Position numbers and translations under genes: made by a program. From positions 186,001 to 250,000 of the forward strand of contig NZ_ATFK01000001.1 of assembly GCF_000413475.1 (NCBI RefSeq): 64,000 nt of DNA, in the 5' to 3' direction. The DNA is from Streptococcus intermedius SK54 = ATCC 27335 (GTDB lineage Bacteria; Bacillota; Bacilli; Lactobacillales; Streptococcaceae). Below are positions 8,192 to 16,521 of this stretch, piece after piece. How positions within the stretch are numbered: the stretch's first letter is position 1; each line of letters begins with the position of its first letter. The notes below the pieces were generated by a model. That model was not told where the DNA came from and made no database searches. It saw only the letters and a program-made list of their open reading frames with translations.

Positions 8192-9142
8192 ATGAAGAAG
8201 AATTTAAAAATAAATATTTTATGGTTTGTTCTCCTTCTTGCTGGGTATGGGTTGATTACCTTGCTTGCTAGTGCAGGAGTTTTGAATGATTTTTATCTAC
8301 AAATCTTACAACAAATTGGTATTAACATTATTTTGGCAGTAGGTTTAAATTTGATTGTCGGCTTTTCAGGTCAATTTTCTCTGGGACATGCTGGATTTAT
8401 GGCAATTGGTGCCTATGCAGCTGCGATTATTGGCTCGAAATCAGCTACTTATCCGGCCTTTTTTGCAGCTATGGTATTAGGAGCGTTGATTGCAGGAGCA
8501 GTAGCTTTGATTGTCGGGATTCCTACTCTTCGCTTGAAAGGTGATTATTTAGCGATTGCAACGCTTGGGGTCTCTGAAATCATTCGCATTTTAATCATTA
8601 ACGGTGGTGATTTGACCAACGGAGCTGCGGGTATCTTGGGTATTCCTGCCTTTACCAATTGGCAAATGGTATATTTCTTTGTAGTTATTACAACTATTTT
8701 GACCATCAATTTTTTACGGAGCCCAATTGGACGAGCAACCTTATCAGTTCGTGAAGATGAAATTGCGGCAGAATCTGTAGGAGTCAACACTACTAAAATT
8801 AAAGTGGTTGCGTTTGTCTTCGGAGCTATAACAGCTAGTATTGCAGGCTCACTTCAGGCGGGATTTATTGGTTCTGTTGTGCCGAAAGATTATACCTTCA
8901 TCAATAGTATCAATGTCTTGATTATCGTGGTCTTTGGTGGTCTTGGTTCTATGACAGGCACTATTGTTGCAGCAATTCTCTTAGGTATCTTAAACATGGT
9001 GCTACAAAATGTGGCAAGTATTCGTATGATTATTTACTCTCTTGCTTTGATTTTAGTGATGATTTTCCGACCAGGTGGACTTCTTGGTACTTGGGAATTG
9101 AACTTCTCACGCTTCTTTAAAAATGATAAGGAGGTCAACTAA
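8192..9142 (+). CDS. livM: Branched-chain amino acid ABC transporter permease LivM
   Basis: This 316-aa polytopic protein is the second permease of the importer and pairs with LivH. The motif 'GLNLIVGFSGQFSLGHAGFM' is diagnostic for LivM, and later 'LRLKGDYLAIATLG' is the conserved cytoplasmic loop that meets the ATPases. A ribosome site (AGAAGGTG) overlaps the livH end. Its stop codon overlaps the livG start (TAATG), indicating translational coupling. Confidence 0.93.
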   Translation: MKKNLKINILWFVLLLAGYGLITLLASAGVLNDFYLQILQQIGINIILAVGLNLIVGFSGQFSLGHAGFMAIGAYAAAIIGSKSATYPAFFAAMVLGALIAGAVALIVGIPTLRLKGDYLAIATLGVSEIIRILIINGGDLTNGAAGILGIPAFTNWQMVYFFVVITTILTINFLRSPIGRATLSVREDEIAAESVGVNTTKIKVVAFVFGAITASIAGSLQAGFIGSVVPKDYTFINSINVLIIVVFGGLGSMTGTIVAAILLGILNMVLQNVASIRMIIYSLALILVMIFRPGGLLGTWELNFSRFFKNDKEVN

Positions 9143-9906
9143 TGGCGCTTCTTGATGTAAAAAATCTAACAAAAAATTTCGGCGGGCTGACCGCTGTTGG
9201 TGATGTAACCTTAGAGCTGAATGATGGGGAATTAGTCGGTCTCATTGGCCCAAACGGTGCAGGAAAAACAACGTTGTTCAACTTGTTAACGGGTGTTTAT
9301 GAACCAAGTGAGGGAAGCGTGACCTTGGATGGCCATTTGATCAATGGCAAGGCTCCTTATAAGATTGCTTCGTTAGGGCTTAGTCGCACATTCCAAAATA
9401 TTCGATTATTTAAGGATTTGACAGTGCTAGATAATGTCCTGATTGCTTTTGGAAATCATCACAAAGCACATGTCTTTGCTAGCTTTTTTCGTTTGCCAGC
9501 TTTCTATAAAAATGAGGCAGCATTGCGTGAGAAAGCTCTCAAATTACTGAAAATTTTTGACTTAGATGGAGAAGCAGAGACTCTTGCTAAAAATTTAGCT
9601 TACGGACAGCAGCGGCTGCTGGAAATTGTGCGTGCTCTAGCAACAGAACCCAAAATTCTCTTTTTAGATGAGCCTGCTGCGGGAATGAATCCGCAGGAAA
9701 CAGCGGAATTGACAGAGTTAATCCGTCGTATTAAAAATGAATTTCAAATTACAATTATGTTGATTGAGCACGATATGAGCCTCGTCATGGAAGTAACCGA
9801 GCGAATCTATGTATTAGAATATGGTCGGTTGATTGCACATGGGACTCCTGATGAGATTAAAAATGATAAACGTGTTATCGAAGCTTATCTGGGAGGTGGA
9901 GCCTAA
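9142..9906 (+). CDS. livG: Branched-chain amino acid ABC transporter ATP-binding protein LivG
   Basis: This 254-aa cytosolic ATPase powers the Liv importer. Walker A is 'GPNGAGKTT' near residue 37, the Q-loop is 'LSRTFQNIRLF', the signature region is the LivG-typical 'LAYGQQRLLEIVRAL', and Walker B is 'ILFLDEPAAGMNP'. The C-terminal 'YLGGG' tail is typical of Liv ATPases. The start codon overlaps the livM stop and its own stop overlaps the livF start, so all four genes are coupled. Confidence 0.94.
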   Translation: MALLDVKNLTKNFGGLTAVGDVTLELNDGELVGLIGPNGAGKTTLFNLLTGVYEPSEGSVTLDGHLINGKAPYKIASLGLSRTFQNIRLFKDLTVLDNVLIAFGNHHKAHVFASFFRLPAFYKNEAALREKALKLLKIFDLDGEAETLAKNLAYGQQRLLEIVRALATEPKILFLDEPAAGMNPQETAELTELIRRIKNEFQITIMLIEHDMSLVMEVTERIYVLEYGRLIAHGTPDEIKNDKRVIEAYLGGGA

Positions 9907-10616
9907 TGTCTATGCTAAAAGTTGAGAATCTTTCTGTTCATTATGGCATGATTCAGGCAGTCCGAGATGTCAGTTTTGAAGTCAATGAAGGAGAAGTTGT
10001 TTCTCTTATTGGTGCAAATGGTGCTGGAAAAACGACGATTCTTCGGACAATTTCAGGACTGGTTCGTCCAAGTTCAGGGAAAATTGAGTTTTTAGGAAAT
10101 GAATTTCAAAAAGTTCCTGCTCAGAAAATTGTGGCAGCAGGACTGTCTCAAGTACCAGAAGGACGCCATGTATTCTCAGGTTTGACCGTTATGGAAAATC
10201 TGGAAATGGGTGCCTTTCTGAAAACAAATCGTGATGAAAATCAAGCAAATCTAAAGAAAGTTTTTTCACGTTTTCCACGTTTGGAAGAGCGTAAGAATCA
10301 AGATGCTGCAACTCTTTCTGGAGGTGAGCAGCAGATGCTTGCCATGGGACGGGCTCTCATGTCTACTCCCAAACTCCTGCTTTTGGATGAGCCCTCAATG
10401 GGATTGGCTCCTCTTTTCATCCAAGAAATTTTTGATATTATTCAAGATATTCAAAAGCAAGGTACAACTGTCTTATTGATTGAGCAAAATGCTAATAAAG
10501 CGCTCTCGATTGCTGACCGTGGCTACGTTTTAGAAACAGGAAACATTGTCTTGTCTGGTACAGGAAAAGAATTGCTCGCTTCTGATGAAGTTCGTAAAGC
10601 TTATCTTGGTGGGTGA
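9906..10616 (+). CDS. livF: Branched-chain amino acid ABC transporter ATP-binding protein LivF
   Basis: This 236-aa ATPase is the partner of LivG in the heterodimeric motor. Walker A is 'GANGAGKTT', the signature is 'LSGGEQQMLAMGRAL', and Walker B is 'LLLLDEPSMGLAP'; the segment 'VPEGRHVFSGLTV' is the LivF-specific Q-loop region. Start at ATG 9906 overlaps the livG stop; a second ATG six bases on is a possible alternative. The operon ends at the perfect terminator 10624-10653. Confidence 0.94.
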   Translation: MSMLKVENLSVHYGMIQAVRDVSFEVNEGEVVSLIGANGAGKTTILRTISGLVRPSSGKIEFLGNEFQKVPAQKIVAAGLSQVPEGRHVFSGLTVMENLEMGAFLKTNRDENQANLKKVFSRFPRLEERKNQDAATLSGGEQQMLAMGRALMSTPKLLLLDEPSMGLAPLFIQEIFDIIQDIQKQGTTVLLIEQNANKALSIADRGYVLETGNIVLSGTGKELLASDEVRKAYLGG

Positions 10617-10623
10617 AACGAGG

Positions 10624-10653
10624 AAAAAAGAAGTGGTTTTCTGCTTCTTTTTT
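10624..10653 (+). terminator. Terminator of the liv operon
   Basis: AAAAAAGAAG (10624-10633) pairs perfectly with CTTCTTTTTT (10644-10653) around a 10-base loop, with the T tract built into the 3' arm. Confidence 0.9.
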
Positions 10654-10690
10654 AGTCACTAATTTGTTATTGGAAAGCGGAACAATGACT

Positions 10691-10729
10691 TTGAAAGCGT
10701 TTGAAATAAGCTGAAAAATACAGTATAAT
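10691..10729 (+). promoter_or_regulatory. acuB-like gene promoter with a cre-like site
   Basis: TTGAAA (10701-10706), 17 bases and TATAAT (10724-10729) form the promoter. TTGAAAGCGTTTGAA at 10691-10705 matches the CcpA cre consensus WTGNAANCGNWNNCW at all but one fixed position and overlaps the -35 box. Repression by CcpA on good carbon sources is the inference. Confidence 0.65.
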
Positions 10730-10762
10730 AGAACTGAAAATTAGAGATAAAGGAGAATTTCC

Positions 10763-11419
10763 ATGGCTGTTAAAGATTTTATGACACGAAAAGTGGTATA
10801 CATTAGTCCAGATACGACAGTGGCACATGCGGCAGATATCATGCGGGCGCAGGAACTTCATCGACTTCCAGTTATTGAAAATGACCAATTGGTCGGTTTG
10901 GTGACTGAAGGAACGATTGCAGAAGCAAGTCCTTCAAAAGCAACAAGTTTGTCTATTTATGAGATGAATTATTTGTTAAACAAGACCAAAATCAAAGATA
11001 TCATGATTCGTGATGTGGTGACAGTGTCGCAATTCGCTAGCTTGGAAGATGCAACTTATTTAATGTTAAAAAACAAGATTGGAATTTTACCAGTTGTGGA
11101 TAATCAACAAGTTTATGGTGTCATTACAGATCGTGATGTTTTTAGAGCCTTTCTGGAAATTGCTGGCTATGGAGAAGAAGGAATCCGTGTCCGCTTCATT
11201 ACAGAAGATGAAGTCGGTGTGTTGGAAAAAATTGTGCATTTGATTGTCGAAGAAAATCTTAATATCTCTAATGCTGTCAATATTCCACGAAAAGATGGGA
11301 AAGTTGTTATTGAAGTGCAAATCGATGGCGATATTGATTTGCCAGCTTTGAAAGCAAAATTTGAAGACAAAGACATTCAGGTTGAGGATATAACCCGTAC
11401 TTCAGCAAAAGCTTTATAG
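10763..11419 (+). CDS. CBS-pair and ACT-domain protein (AcuB-like)
   Basis: This 218-aa cytosolic protein has two CBS domains (about residues 1-60 and 75-135, with 'MTRKVVYISPDTTV' and 'DIMIRDVVTVSQFASL') and a C-terminal ACT-like domain (about 140-210). CBS pairs usually bind adenine nucleotides, and ACT domains bind amino acids. The same architecture is annotated as AcuB, linked to acetoin utilisation in Bacillus, but no acu operon is present here. The gene follows the liv operon in related streptococci, so a link to amino acid or carbon status is plausible but unproven. A cre-like site overlaps the promoter. Start at ATG 10763 has AAAGGAG. Confidence 0.85.
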   Translation: MAVKDFMTRKVVYISPDTTVAHAADIMRAQELHRLPVIENDQLVGLVTEGTIAEASPSKATSLSIYEMNYLLNKTKIKDIMIRDVVTVSQFASLEDATYLMLKNKIGILPVVDNQQVYGVITDRDVFRAFLEIAGYGEEGIRVRFITEDEVGVLEKIVHLIVEENLNISNAVNIPRKDGKVVIEVQIDGDIDLPALKAKFEDKDIQVEDITRTSAKAL

Positions 11420-11426
11420 CAAAATA

Positions 11427-11468
11427 AAAACGCATGGAATCAGTAAAAACTGCTAGCATGCGTTTTTT
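11427..11468. terminator. Bidirectional terminator between convergent genes
   Basis: AAAACGCATG (11427-11436) pairs with CATGCGTTTT (11457-11466); an inner CAGT/ACTG stem is also present. A-rich on one side and T-rich on the other, it can serve the acuB-like gene and the convergent yitT-family gene. Confidence 0.85.
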
Positions 11469-11483
11469 ATAATGAGTGCAAGA

Positions 11484-12347
11484 TTATTTCTGAAGCGGTT
11501 GCTTATTGACATCTAAGGTAAAGCCTTCACCAAGGATTTCATGGGCATCTGTAATGGTAATAAAGGCATGCGGATCAACGCTATGAATTACATTTTTCAT
11601 CGTTTGCATTTCGTTCCGTCCAACGACACAGTAAATGAGTTTTAAGTTGTTTTCACTATAATAACCTTGTCCATTGATGAACGTAACTCCGCGGCTTAGA
11701 TCTTCATCGATTTTCTTTGCTAACTCTTCTGGATGATTTGTGATCACCATAAATCCTTTACCAGCATAACCGCCTTCACCAATTAAGTCAATCACTCGTG
11801 AAGCGATAAAGACAAAAATCAAGGTATAAGTCACTAAGCGAACATCTTTAAAAACAAGTACAGTGAAAATAAGGACACAGAAGTCTACAGTAAACATCAA
11901 TTTTCCCATAGAGATGTTCGTATACTTGTTAGCAATTCTAGCAATGATGTCCGTACCACCAGTGGTGCCACCAGCATTGAAAACAATTCCTAGTCCAACG
12001 CCAGCAATAATCCCGGTTAGGAGCGCTACAATTACGAGATCGCCTTCAAGGTTAATCACGAAAGGAATTTTCTCAAAGATAGCCAGCCAAGCAGAGACTG
12101 CAAAGGTCCCTAAGATGCTAGAGTACAATAGCCGTGAGCCAAAGACTTTCCAGGCAATGATGAAAAGAGGAATGTTGATGATGAGATTCATCAGTGAAAC
12201 AGGAATTTTAAATAGATAGTATGTAATGAGGGTCACCCCAGTCGCGCCCCCTTCATACAAATGATTTGGAATAATCAGATAATTGATTGCAAAAGCAAAA
12301 ATTCCAGCTCCTAGAATAATCGTCAGATAGTTTTTAAACTTAGACAT
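11484..12347 (-). CDS. YitT family membrane protein (DUF161/DUF2179)
   Basis: This 287-aa protein has five to six N-terminal hydrophobic helices (the YitT_membrane domain, including 'NAGGTTGGTDIIARI') followed by a soluble C-terminal DUF2179 domain of about 80 residues ('GRNEMQTMKNVIHSVDPHAFITI' in part). The molecular function of the family is unknown; paralogues are common in streptococci. The start has a perfect AGGAGG site seven bases upstream. It is transcribed divergently from tmk, with a -10-like TACAAT on the minus strand at 12378-12383. A large palindrome lies between the two promoters. Confidence 0.9.
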   Translation of the reverse strand: MSKFKNYLTIILGAGIFAFAINYLIIPNHLYEGGATGVTLITYYLFKIPVSLMNLIINIPLFIIAWKVFGSRLLYSSILGTFAVSAWLAIFEKIPFVINLEGDLVIVALLTGIIAGVGLGIVFNAGGTTGGTDIIARIANKYTNISMGKLMFTVDFCVLIFTVLVFKDVRLVTYTLIFVFIASRVIDLIGEGGYAGKGFMVITNHPEELAKKIDEDLSRGVTFINGQGYYSENNLKLIYCVVGRNEMQTMKNVIHSVDPHAFITITDAHEILGEGFTLDVNKQPLQK

Positions 12348-12404
12348 GATAACCTCCTAATAGTTTCTGTACACTCTATTGTATCAAATCTTGAAAGCTT
12401 ATGT

Positions 12405-12444
12405 ATCATTTTGAAAAAATTTTTTTAAATTTTTTCAAAATGAT
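12405..12444. repeat. Perfect 18-bp inverted repeat between divergent promoters
   Basis: The arms 12405-12422 and 12427-12444 are exact reverse complements (ATCATTTTGAAAAAATTT) around a TTTT loop. The right arm abuts the -35 position of the tmk promoter, whose extended -10 is TGTTAAAAT (12460-12468). It could be an operator, a DNA cruciform or a weak terminator remnant; stems this AT-rich rarely terminate well. Confidence 0.8.
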
Positions 12445-12499
12445 TTTTCTGGAGTTTTTTGTTAAAATAGAAAAGAGAAAAAAGAAGAAATGAGTTAAT

Positions 12500-13138
12500 A
12501 TGTCAAAAGGAATGTTCATCTCTTTAGAAGGGCCAGACGGTGCAGGGAAATCAAGTGTTTTAGAAGCTTTGATTCCTATTTTAGAAACAAAAGGGCAGGC
12601 GTTTATCACAACACGTGAGCCTGGTGGAGTAGCAGTTGCGGAGAAAATTCGTGATGTTATTTTGGATCCAAAACATACAGAAATCGATAAAAAAACAGAA
12701 TTGCTCCTATATATAGCTAGTCGTAGGCAGCATTTAGTGGAGCGCATCGTACCAGCATTGAACCGCGGTGAGCTTGTGTTAGTAGACCGTTTTATTGATA
12801 GTTCTGTTGCTTATCAAGGATTTGGCCGGGGATTGAAGGTCGCTGATATCGATTGGCTGAATAATTTTGCGACAGACGGTTGGAAGCCAGATTTGACTCT
12901 CTATTTTGATATTGATGTAGAGGAAGGTTTAGCCCGCATTGCTAAGAGTAAGGATAGGGGAGCAGATCGTTTAGATCAAGAAAGTGTGGAATGGCATAAA
13001 CGAGTCCGTGAAGGATATTTATCTATTCTTGAAAAAGAGCCAAATCGTATGAAAAGGATTGACGCCAGTCAGCCACTTGAAAAAGTAATTTCCGATACGG
13101 TAGCAGTGCTAGCAGAGCATGTTGAGAGTCTAAGATGA
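12500..13138 (+). CDS. tmk: Thymidylate kinase
   Basis: This 212-aa enzyme phosphorylates dTMP to dTDP for DNA synthesis. The P-loop 'GPDGAGKSS' is at about residues 11-19, the DRX motif is '[13 protein letters not shown]', and the lid region is '[10 protein letters not shown]'. The start ATG 12500 is close behind the promoter. The stop overlaps the holB start by four bases (ATGA). The tmk-holB-yabA-rsmI order is conserved in streptococci. Confidence 0.95.
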   Translation: MSKGMFISLEGPDGAGKSSVLEALIPILETKGQAFITTREPGGVAVAEKIRDVILDPKHTEIDKKTELLLYIASRRQHLVERIVPALNRGELVLVDRFIDSSVAYQGFGRGLKVADIDWLNNFATDGWKPDLTLYFDIDVEEGLARIAKSKDRGADRLDQESVEWHKRVREGYLSILEKEPNRMKRIDASQPLEKVISDTVAVLAEHVESLR

Positions 13139-14028
13139 AAATAGAAGAATTAGCTCAGTTACAGCCAGTCTTGTTTGAGCGTTTTGAACAAATTTTACAG
13201 CAGAATCGTCTGAATCATGCTTATCTGTTCACAGGAGCTTTCGGTAGTTTTGAGATGGCTCAATGTTTAGCACAGAGTTTATTTTGTACCAATAAAAATG
13301 GTGTCTTACCCTGTGGTGAATGCCGAAATTGTCGCTTGATTGAGGAAGAGGATTTTTCAGATGTGACGGTTGTTCGACCAATCAATAATATTATAAAGAC
13401 AGAGCGAGTCAGAGAATTGGTACGCAATTTTTCGCAGTCTGGATTTGAGAGCAACAAGCAAGTTTTTATCATTTGTGATGCGGACAAAATGCATATCAAT
13501 GCGGCTAATTCACTGTTAAAGGTCATCGAAGAGCCGCAAAGTGAAGTGTATATTTTTTTACTGACAGCAGATGAAAACCTTATTTTGCCGACCATTAAAA
13601 GTCGAGCGCAGCGATTTTATTTTCCGAAAAATAAAGCATATTTGTTTGAGAAATTAGAACAAGCTGGAGTGATGAAGACGCAAGCAGAATTGTTGACAGT
13701 TTACAGTCAGACGAAAGAAGAAGCTATGCGTTTGGCAGCTAGTTCATCATTTTTTGAACTAGTTAATGAATGTGAATGTCTTGTATCTTTTTGCTTGAAT
13801 CAAAAAGCAATCGCCTATTTGCAGGTTGCGAAGTTAGCTAGTCTGGCTGATGATAAGGAAAAGCAAGGACAGGCTTTGAAGGTGTTGGAAATTTTATTTG
13901 CTAAAGAGATGGAAACAGAGTGTGGACGTTATTACTTAGACGGTATATTTACAGCGAGGAAAATGTGGCAAGCAAATGTTAGTTTTCAAAATGCACTCGA
14001 ATATATGGTGTTACAAGAAAGAATCTGA
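13135..14028 (+). CDS. holB: DNA polymerase III subunit delta'
   Basis: This 297-aa protein is the delta-prime subunit of the clamp loader that places the beta clamp on DNA. The P-loop region is degenerate ('[13 protein letters not shown]'), as expected for delta-prime, which does not hydrolyse ATP. Four cysteines (51, 60, 63, 66; 'PCGECRNC') form the family's zinc-binding module. The SRC-like motif appears as 'TIKSRAQRF'. Translation is coupled to tmk by an ATGA overlap. Confidence 0.93.
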   Translation: MKIEELAQLQPVLFERFEQILQQNRLNHAYLFTGAFGSFEMAQCLAQSLFCTNKNGVLPCGECRNCRLIEEEDFSDVTVVRPINNIIKTERVRELVRNFSQSGFESNKQVFIICDADKMHINAANSLLKVIEEPQSEVYIFLLTADENLILPTIKSRAQRFYFPKNKAYLFEKLEQAGVMKTQAELLTVYSQTKEEAMRLAASSSFFELVNECECLVSFCLNQKAIAYLQVAKLASLADDKEKQGQALKVLEILFAKEMETECGRYYLDGIFTARKMWQANVSFQNALEYMVLQERI

Positions 14029-14062
14029 TGTGCTGTATTAGCATAAGAAAATGGTAGTGGGG

Positions 14063-14380
14063 ATGAATAAAAAAGAATTATTTGATGCGCTAGATGAATT
14101 TTCTCAAAACCTACTTATTACTTTAGCAGAGGTAGAGGCAATTAAGAAAAATCTGAAAGGCGTAGTAGAAGAAAATGTAGCGCTTCGTTTGGAAAATGAT
14201 AAATTACGAGAGCGATTGGGCCAAGTGGAGCATATAACAACACCAAAAACAAAAAGAAATCGGGATAATCTGCGTAAATTATACGAAGACGGTTTTCATG
14301 TCTGTACGGATTTTTATGGCCAACGCCGTGAAAATGATGCAGAATGCATGTTTTGTGACGAGTTGCTGTTTAGGGAGTAG
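14063..14380 (+). CDS. yabA: Replication initiation control protein YabA
   Basis: This 105-aa protein binds DnaA and DnaN and restrains replication initiation. It has an N-terminal leucine-rich coiled coil (about 1-55, '[10 protein letters not shown]') and a C-terminal zinc-binding region with '[12 protein letters not shown]' and 'ECMFCDELL'. ATG 14063 is chosen because conserved sequence begins there ([15 protein letters not shown]), with a GTGGGG ribosome site; an in-frame ATG at 14051 would add four residues. rsmI starts two bases after its stop. Confidence 0.93.
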   Translation: MNKKELFDALDEFSQNLLITLAEVEAIKKNLKGVVEENVALRLENDKLRERLGQVEHITTPKTKRNRDNLRKLYEDGFHVCTDFYGQRRENDAECMFCDELLFRE

Positions 14381-14382
14381 GC

Positions 14383-15246
14383 ATGCAGATTCAAAAAAGT
14401 TTTAAAGATCAGTCGCCTTATGGAAAGCTTTATCTAGTGGCAACTCCGATTGGGAACATGGATGATATGAGCATTCGCATGGTGAATACTCTGAAAGAAG
14501 TCGATTATATTGCAGCAGAAGATACCAGAAATACTGGTCTTTTACTTAAACATTTTAGTATTGCGACGAAGCAGATTAGCTTTCACGAGCATAGTGCCAA
14601 AGAAAAAATTCCTGATTTGATTCGTTTGCTGAAAAGCGGGCAGGATATTGCTCAGGTTTCGGATGCCGGCTTACCTAGTATTTCTGATCCAGGGCATGAT
14701 TTCGTCAAGGCTGCTATTGCTGAGGGAATCGCAGTAGTAACTATTCCTGGACCAAGTGCGGGAATTTCAGCTTTGATAGCAAGCGGTCTAGCTCCGCAGC
14801 CTCATCTTTTTTATGGATTTTTGCCACGCAAGGTTGGACAACAGAAAGAATTTTTTGAAAGTAAGAAATCTTATCCTGAAACTCAGATTTTTTATGAATC
14901 TCCTCATCGGGTCAAAGCTACTTTAGAAAATATGCTCAGTATCTATGGGGATCGTTCTGTAGTACTAGTACGGGAATTAACTAAGATTTATGAGGAATAC
15001 CAGCGCGGCTTGATTTCGGAAGTGATTGGCTTTATTACGGAAAATCCACTAAAAGGTGAATGTTTGTTAATCGTAGAAGGTTTTAAGGAAGAAGAGATTG
15101 AACAGTCAGAAGCGGATTTGTTGGTAGAGATTGAACAGTTAGTAGCAGCGGGGACAAAGAAAAATCAGGCTATCAAACAAGTAGCAAAAAAATACGGTTT
15201 GAATAAAAGTTCGCTTTATGCACGGTACCATGAACAAGCGAAATAG
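14383..15246 (+). CDS. rsmI: 16S rRNA (cytidine1402-2'-O)-methyltransferase
   Basis: This 287-aa SAM-dependent enzyme methylates the ribose of C1402 in the 16S rRNA decoding centre. The tetrapyrrole-methylase fold is shown by 'LYLVATPIGNMDDMSIR', 'AAEDTRNTGLLL', 'SDAGLPSISDPG' and the SAM-binding 'PGPSAGISALIASGL'. Start ATG 14383 follows AGGGAG. The stop sits at the start of the following ogt gene, so the two are probably co-translated. Confidence 0.95.
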   Translation: MQIQKSFKDQSPYGKLYLVATPIGNMDDMSIRMVNTLKEVDYIAAEDTRNTGLLLKHFSIATKQISFHEHSAKEKIPDLIRLLKSGQDIAQVSDAGLPSISDPGHDFVKAAIAEGIAVVTIPGPSAGISALIASGLAPQPHLFYGFLPRKVGQQKEFFESKKSYPETQIFYESPHRVKATLENMLSIYGDRSVVLVRELTKIYEEYQRGLISEVIGFITENPLKGECLLIVEGFKEEEIEQSEADLLVEIEQLVAAGTKKNQAIKQVAKKYGLNKSSLYARYHEQAK

Positions 15247-15257
15247 TGAGAAAAATC

Positions 15258-15767
15258 ATGATTTTTTACAAACAAATGTATCTCTCCCCTTTAGGAGAAA
15301 TGTCTCTTGTTGCTAATGAATCAGGTCTTGTTGGAGTTTGGTTTTTACAGCAGAAATATTTTGAACATGGTTTAGAAGAAGGAAACCTGCTTCTGGAAAA
15401 AAATGACGTTTTGAAAGAAACGGAACTTTTGCTAGAACATTATTTTAGCGGAGATTGTCCAGATTTTTCGAGTCTTCCTTTAGCTTCTGTTGGGACAAAT
15501 TTTCAACAACAAGTTTGGGCTTATCTGCAAACTATCCCTTACGGAGAAACAGTTACTTATGGTCAGATAGCAAAGAAGTTAGGAAATCGTTCTGCGCAGG
15601 CTGTTGGCGGTGCTGTAGGCAGAAATCCTTTTTCTATCATCGTTCCTTGTCATCGGGTGCTAGGCAGTCAAGGACAACTAACTGGCTATGCTGGGGGGCT
15701 GGACAAGAAACAGTGGCTTTTGGAGCATGAAGGCATTGAGCTTAACGAGAAAGATTTAGATAAATGA
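15258..15767 (+). CDS. ogt: Methylated-DNA--protein-cysteine methyltransferase
   Basis: This protein of about 169 aa removes O6-alkyl groups from guanine by irreversible transfer to its own cysteine. The active site 'IIVPCHRVLG' contains the acceptor Cys near residue 131, preceded by the helix-turn-helix 'YGQIAKKLGNRSAQAVG', which contacts DNA. I use ATG 15258 (MIFYKQMYLSPLG); a GTG at 15246 overlapping the rsmI stop is an alternative that adds four residues. It belongs to the tmk-rsmI run without an internal terminator. Confidence 0.92.
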   Translation: MIFYKQMYLSPLGEMSLVANESGLVGVWFLQQKYFEHGLEEGNLLLEKNDVLKETELLLEHYFSGDCPDFSSLPLASVGTNFQQQVWAYLQTIPYGETVTYGQIAKKLGNRSAQAVGGAVGRNPFSIIVPCHRVLGSQGQLTGYAGGLDKKQWLLEHEGIELNEKDLDK

Positions 15768-15784
15768 TAAATGGAGGAGAAAAT

Positions 15785-16138
15785 ATGTTACGATTTATTG
15801 AATATCCAAAATGTTCGACCTGTCGCAAAGCTAAAACTGAATTAAACCAATTGGGTTTGGACTTTGAAGCAGTAGATATTGTCAAGGAAACACCGAGTAA
15901 AGAGGAGATTCTAACTTGGATTGAAAATTCTGATTTGTGCCTTAAATCTTTCTTCAACACTAGCGGACTCAAATACCGTGAGTTAGGTTTGAAAGACAAA
16001 CTATCAGGATTGTCAATTGAGGGAGCCGCAGATCTTCTAGCGGCAGATGGCATGCTCATCAAGCGTCCAATCTTAGAAAAAGATGGGAAAATCCTACAAA
16101 TAGGCTACCGTAAAGAGTATGCGACATTAGATTTATAG
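15785..16138 (+). CDS. ArsC/Spx-fold reductase family protein (YffB-like)
   Basis: This 117-aa thioredoxin-fold protein has an N-terminal CSTC (Cys10, Cys13) in 'IEYPKCSTCRKAKTEL' and a C-terminal 'IKRPILEKDGKILQIGYR', both standard for the ArsC/YffB family. Members reduce arsenate or, more often in streptococci, have no proven substrate; it is not Spx, which ends in a distinct 'RRFLPR' region. Start ATG 15785 is fixed by GGAGGAG. It ends the operon at the hairpin 16142-16206. Confidence 0.85.
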   Translation: MLRFIEYPKCSTCRKAKTELNQLGLDFEAVDIVKETPSKEEILTWIENSDLCLKSFFNTSGLKYRELGLKDKLSGLSIEGAADLLAADGMLIKRPILEKDGKILQIGYRKEYATLDL

Positions 16139-16141
16139 AAT

Positions 16142-16206
16142 AAAAAGGAAGTGAACGGGCAAAATGAATTTCTCTGAAATCATGAGGGCTCTCTCACTTC
16201 TTTTTA
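16142..16206 (+). terminator. Probable terminator after the ArsC-like gene
   Basis: AAAAAGGAAGTGA (from about 16142) can pair with TCACTTCTTTTT (to 16206) across a loop of about 40 bases, ending in T residues. The long loop makes it less certain than others in the window. Confidence 0.55.
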
Positions 16207-16271
16207 AACACTATATTTTGGTATCATTTGAGTTCATGTTATAATGTTTTTATACTCTGAAAAAAATCTTT

Positions 16272-16520
16272 TCAAATTTCGACGGCTTTTATAGTTTCGA
16301 GGGTTAGACTATGGGGATGGTAGACGAAGAAGATGAAATGTTTGTCAACTTTATCGTATTCTTTGTCACTGATATCGTCAATTTTACTTCTAACCTTAAG
16401 TGTCAGGCCTTTGTCTGTATTAACAGTTTGGTAGTAAGGTAAGTCGGTAGGGAGTCGCGCAGTGAATATCTTTGCGATTTGTTGATTTTCATTAAATTTA
16501 GTAAGGAACGAAAAGAGAAA
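16272..16520 (-). pseudogene. Possible C-terminal remnant of an unidentified gene
   Basis: On the minus strand a frame reads from inside the nth start region to a stop at 16272. The last 80 or so codons (for example 'IAKIFTARLPTDLPYYQTV' and 'YDKVDKHFIFFVYHPHSL') have normal protein-like composition. No ribosome site or start belongs to it outside nth, so it may be the end of a gene truncated when nth was joined here. I do not recognise a family. On the plus strand, TGTTATAAT at 16237-16245 would give nth a 5' leader of roughly 270 bases covering this region. Confidence 0.3.
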
Positions 16521-16521
16521 A

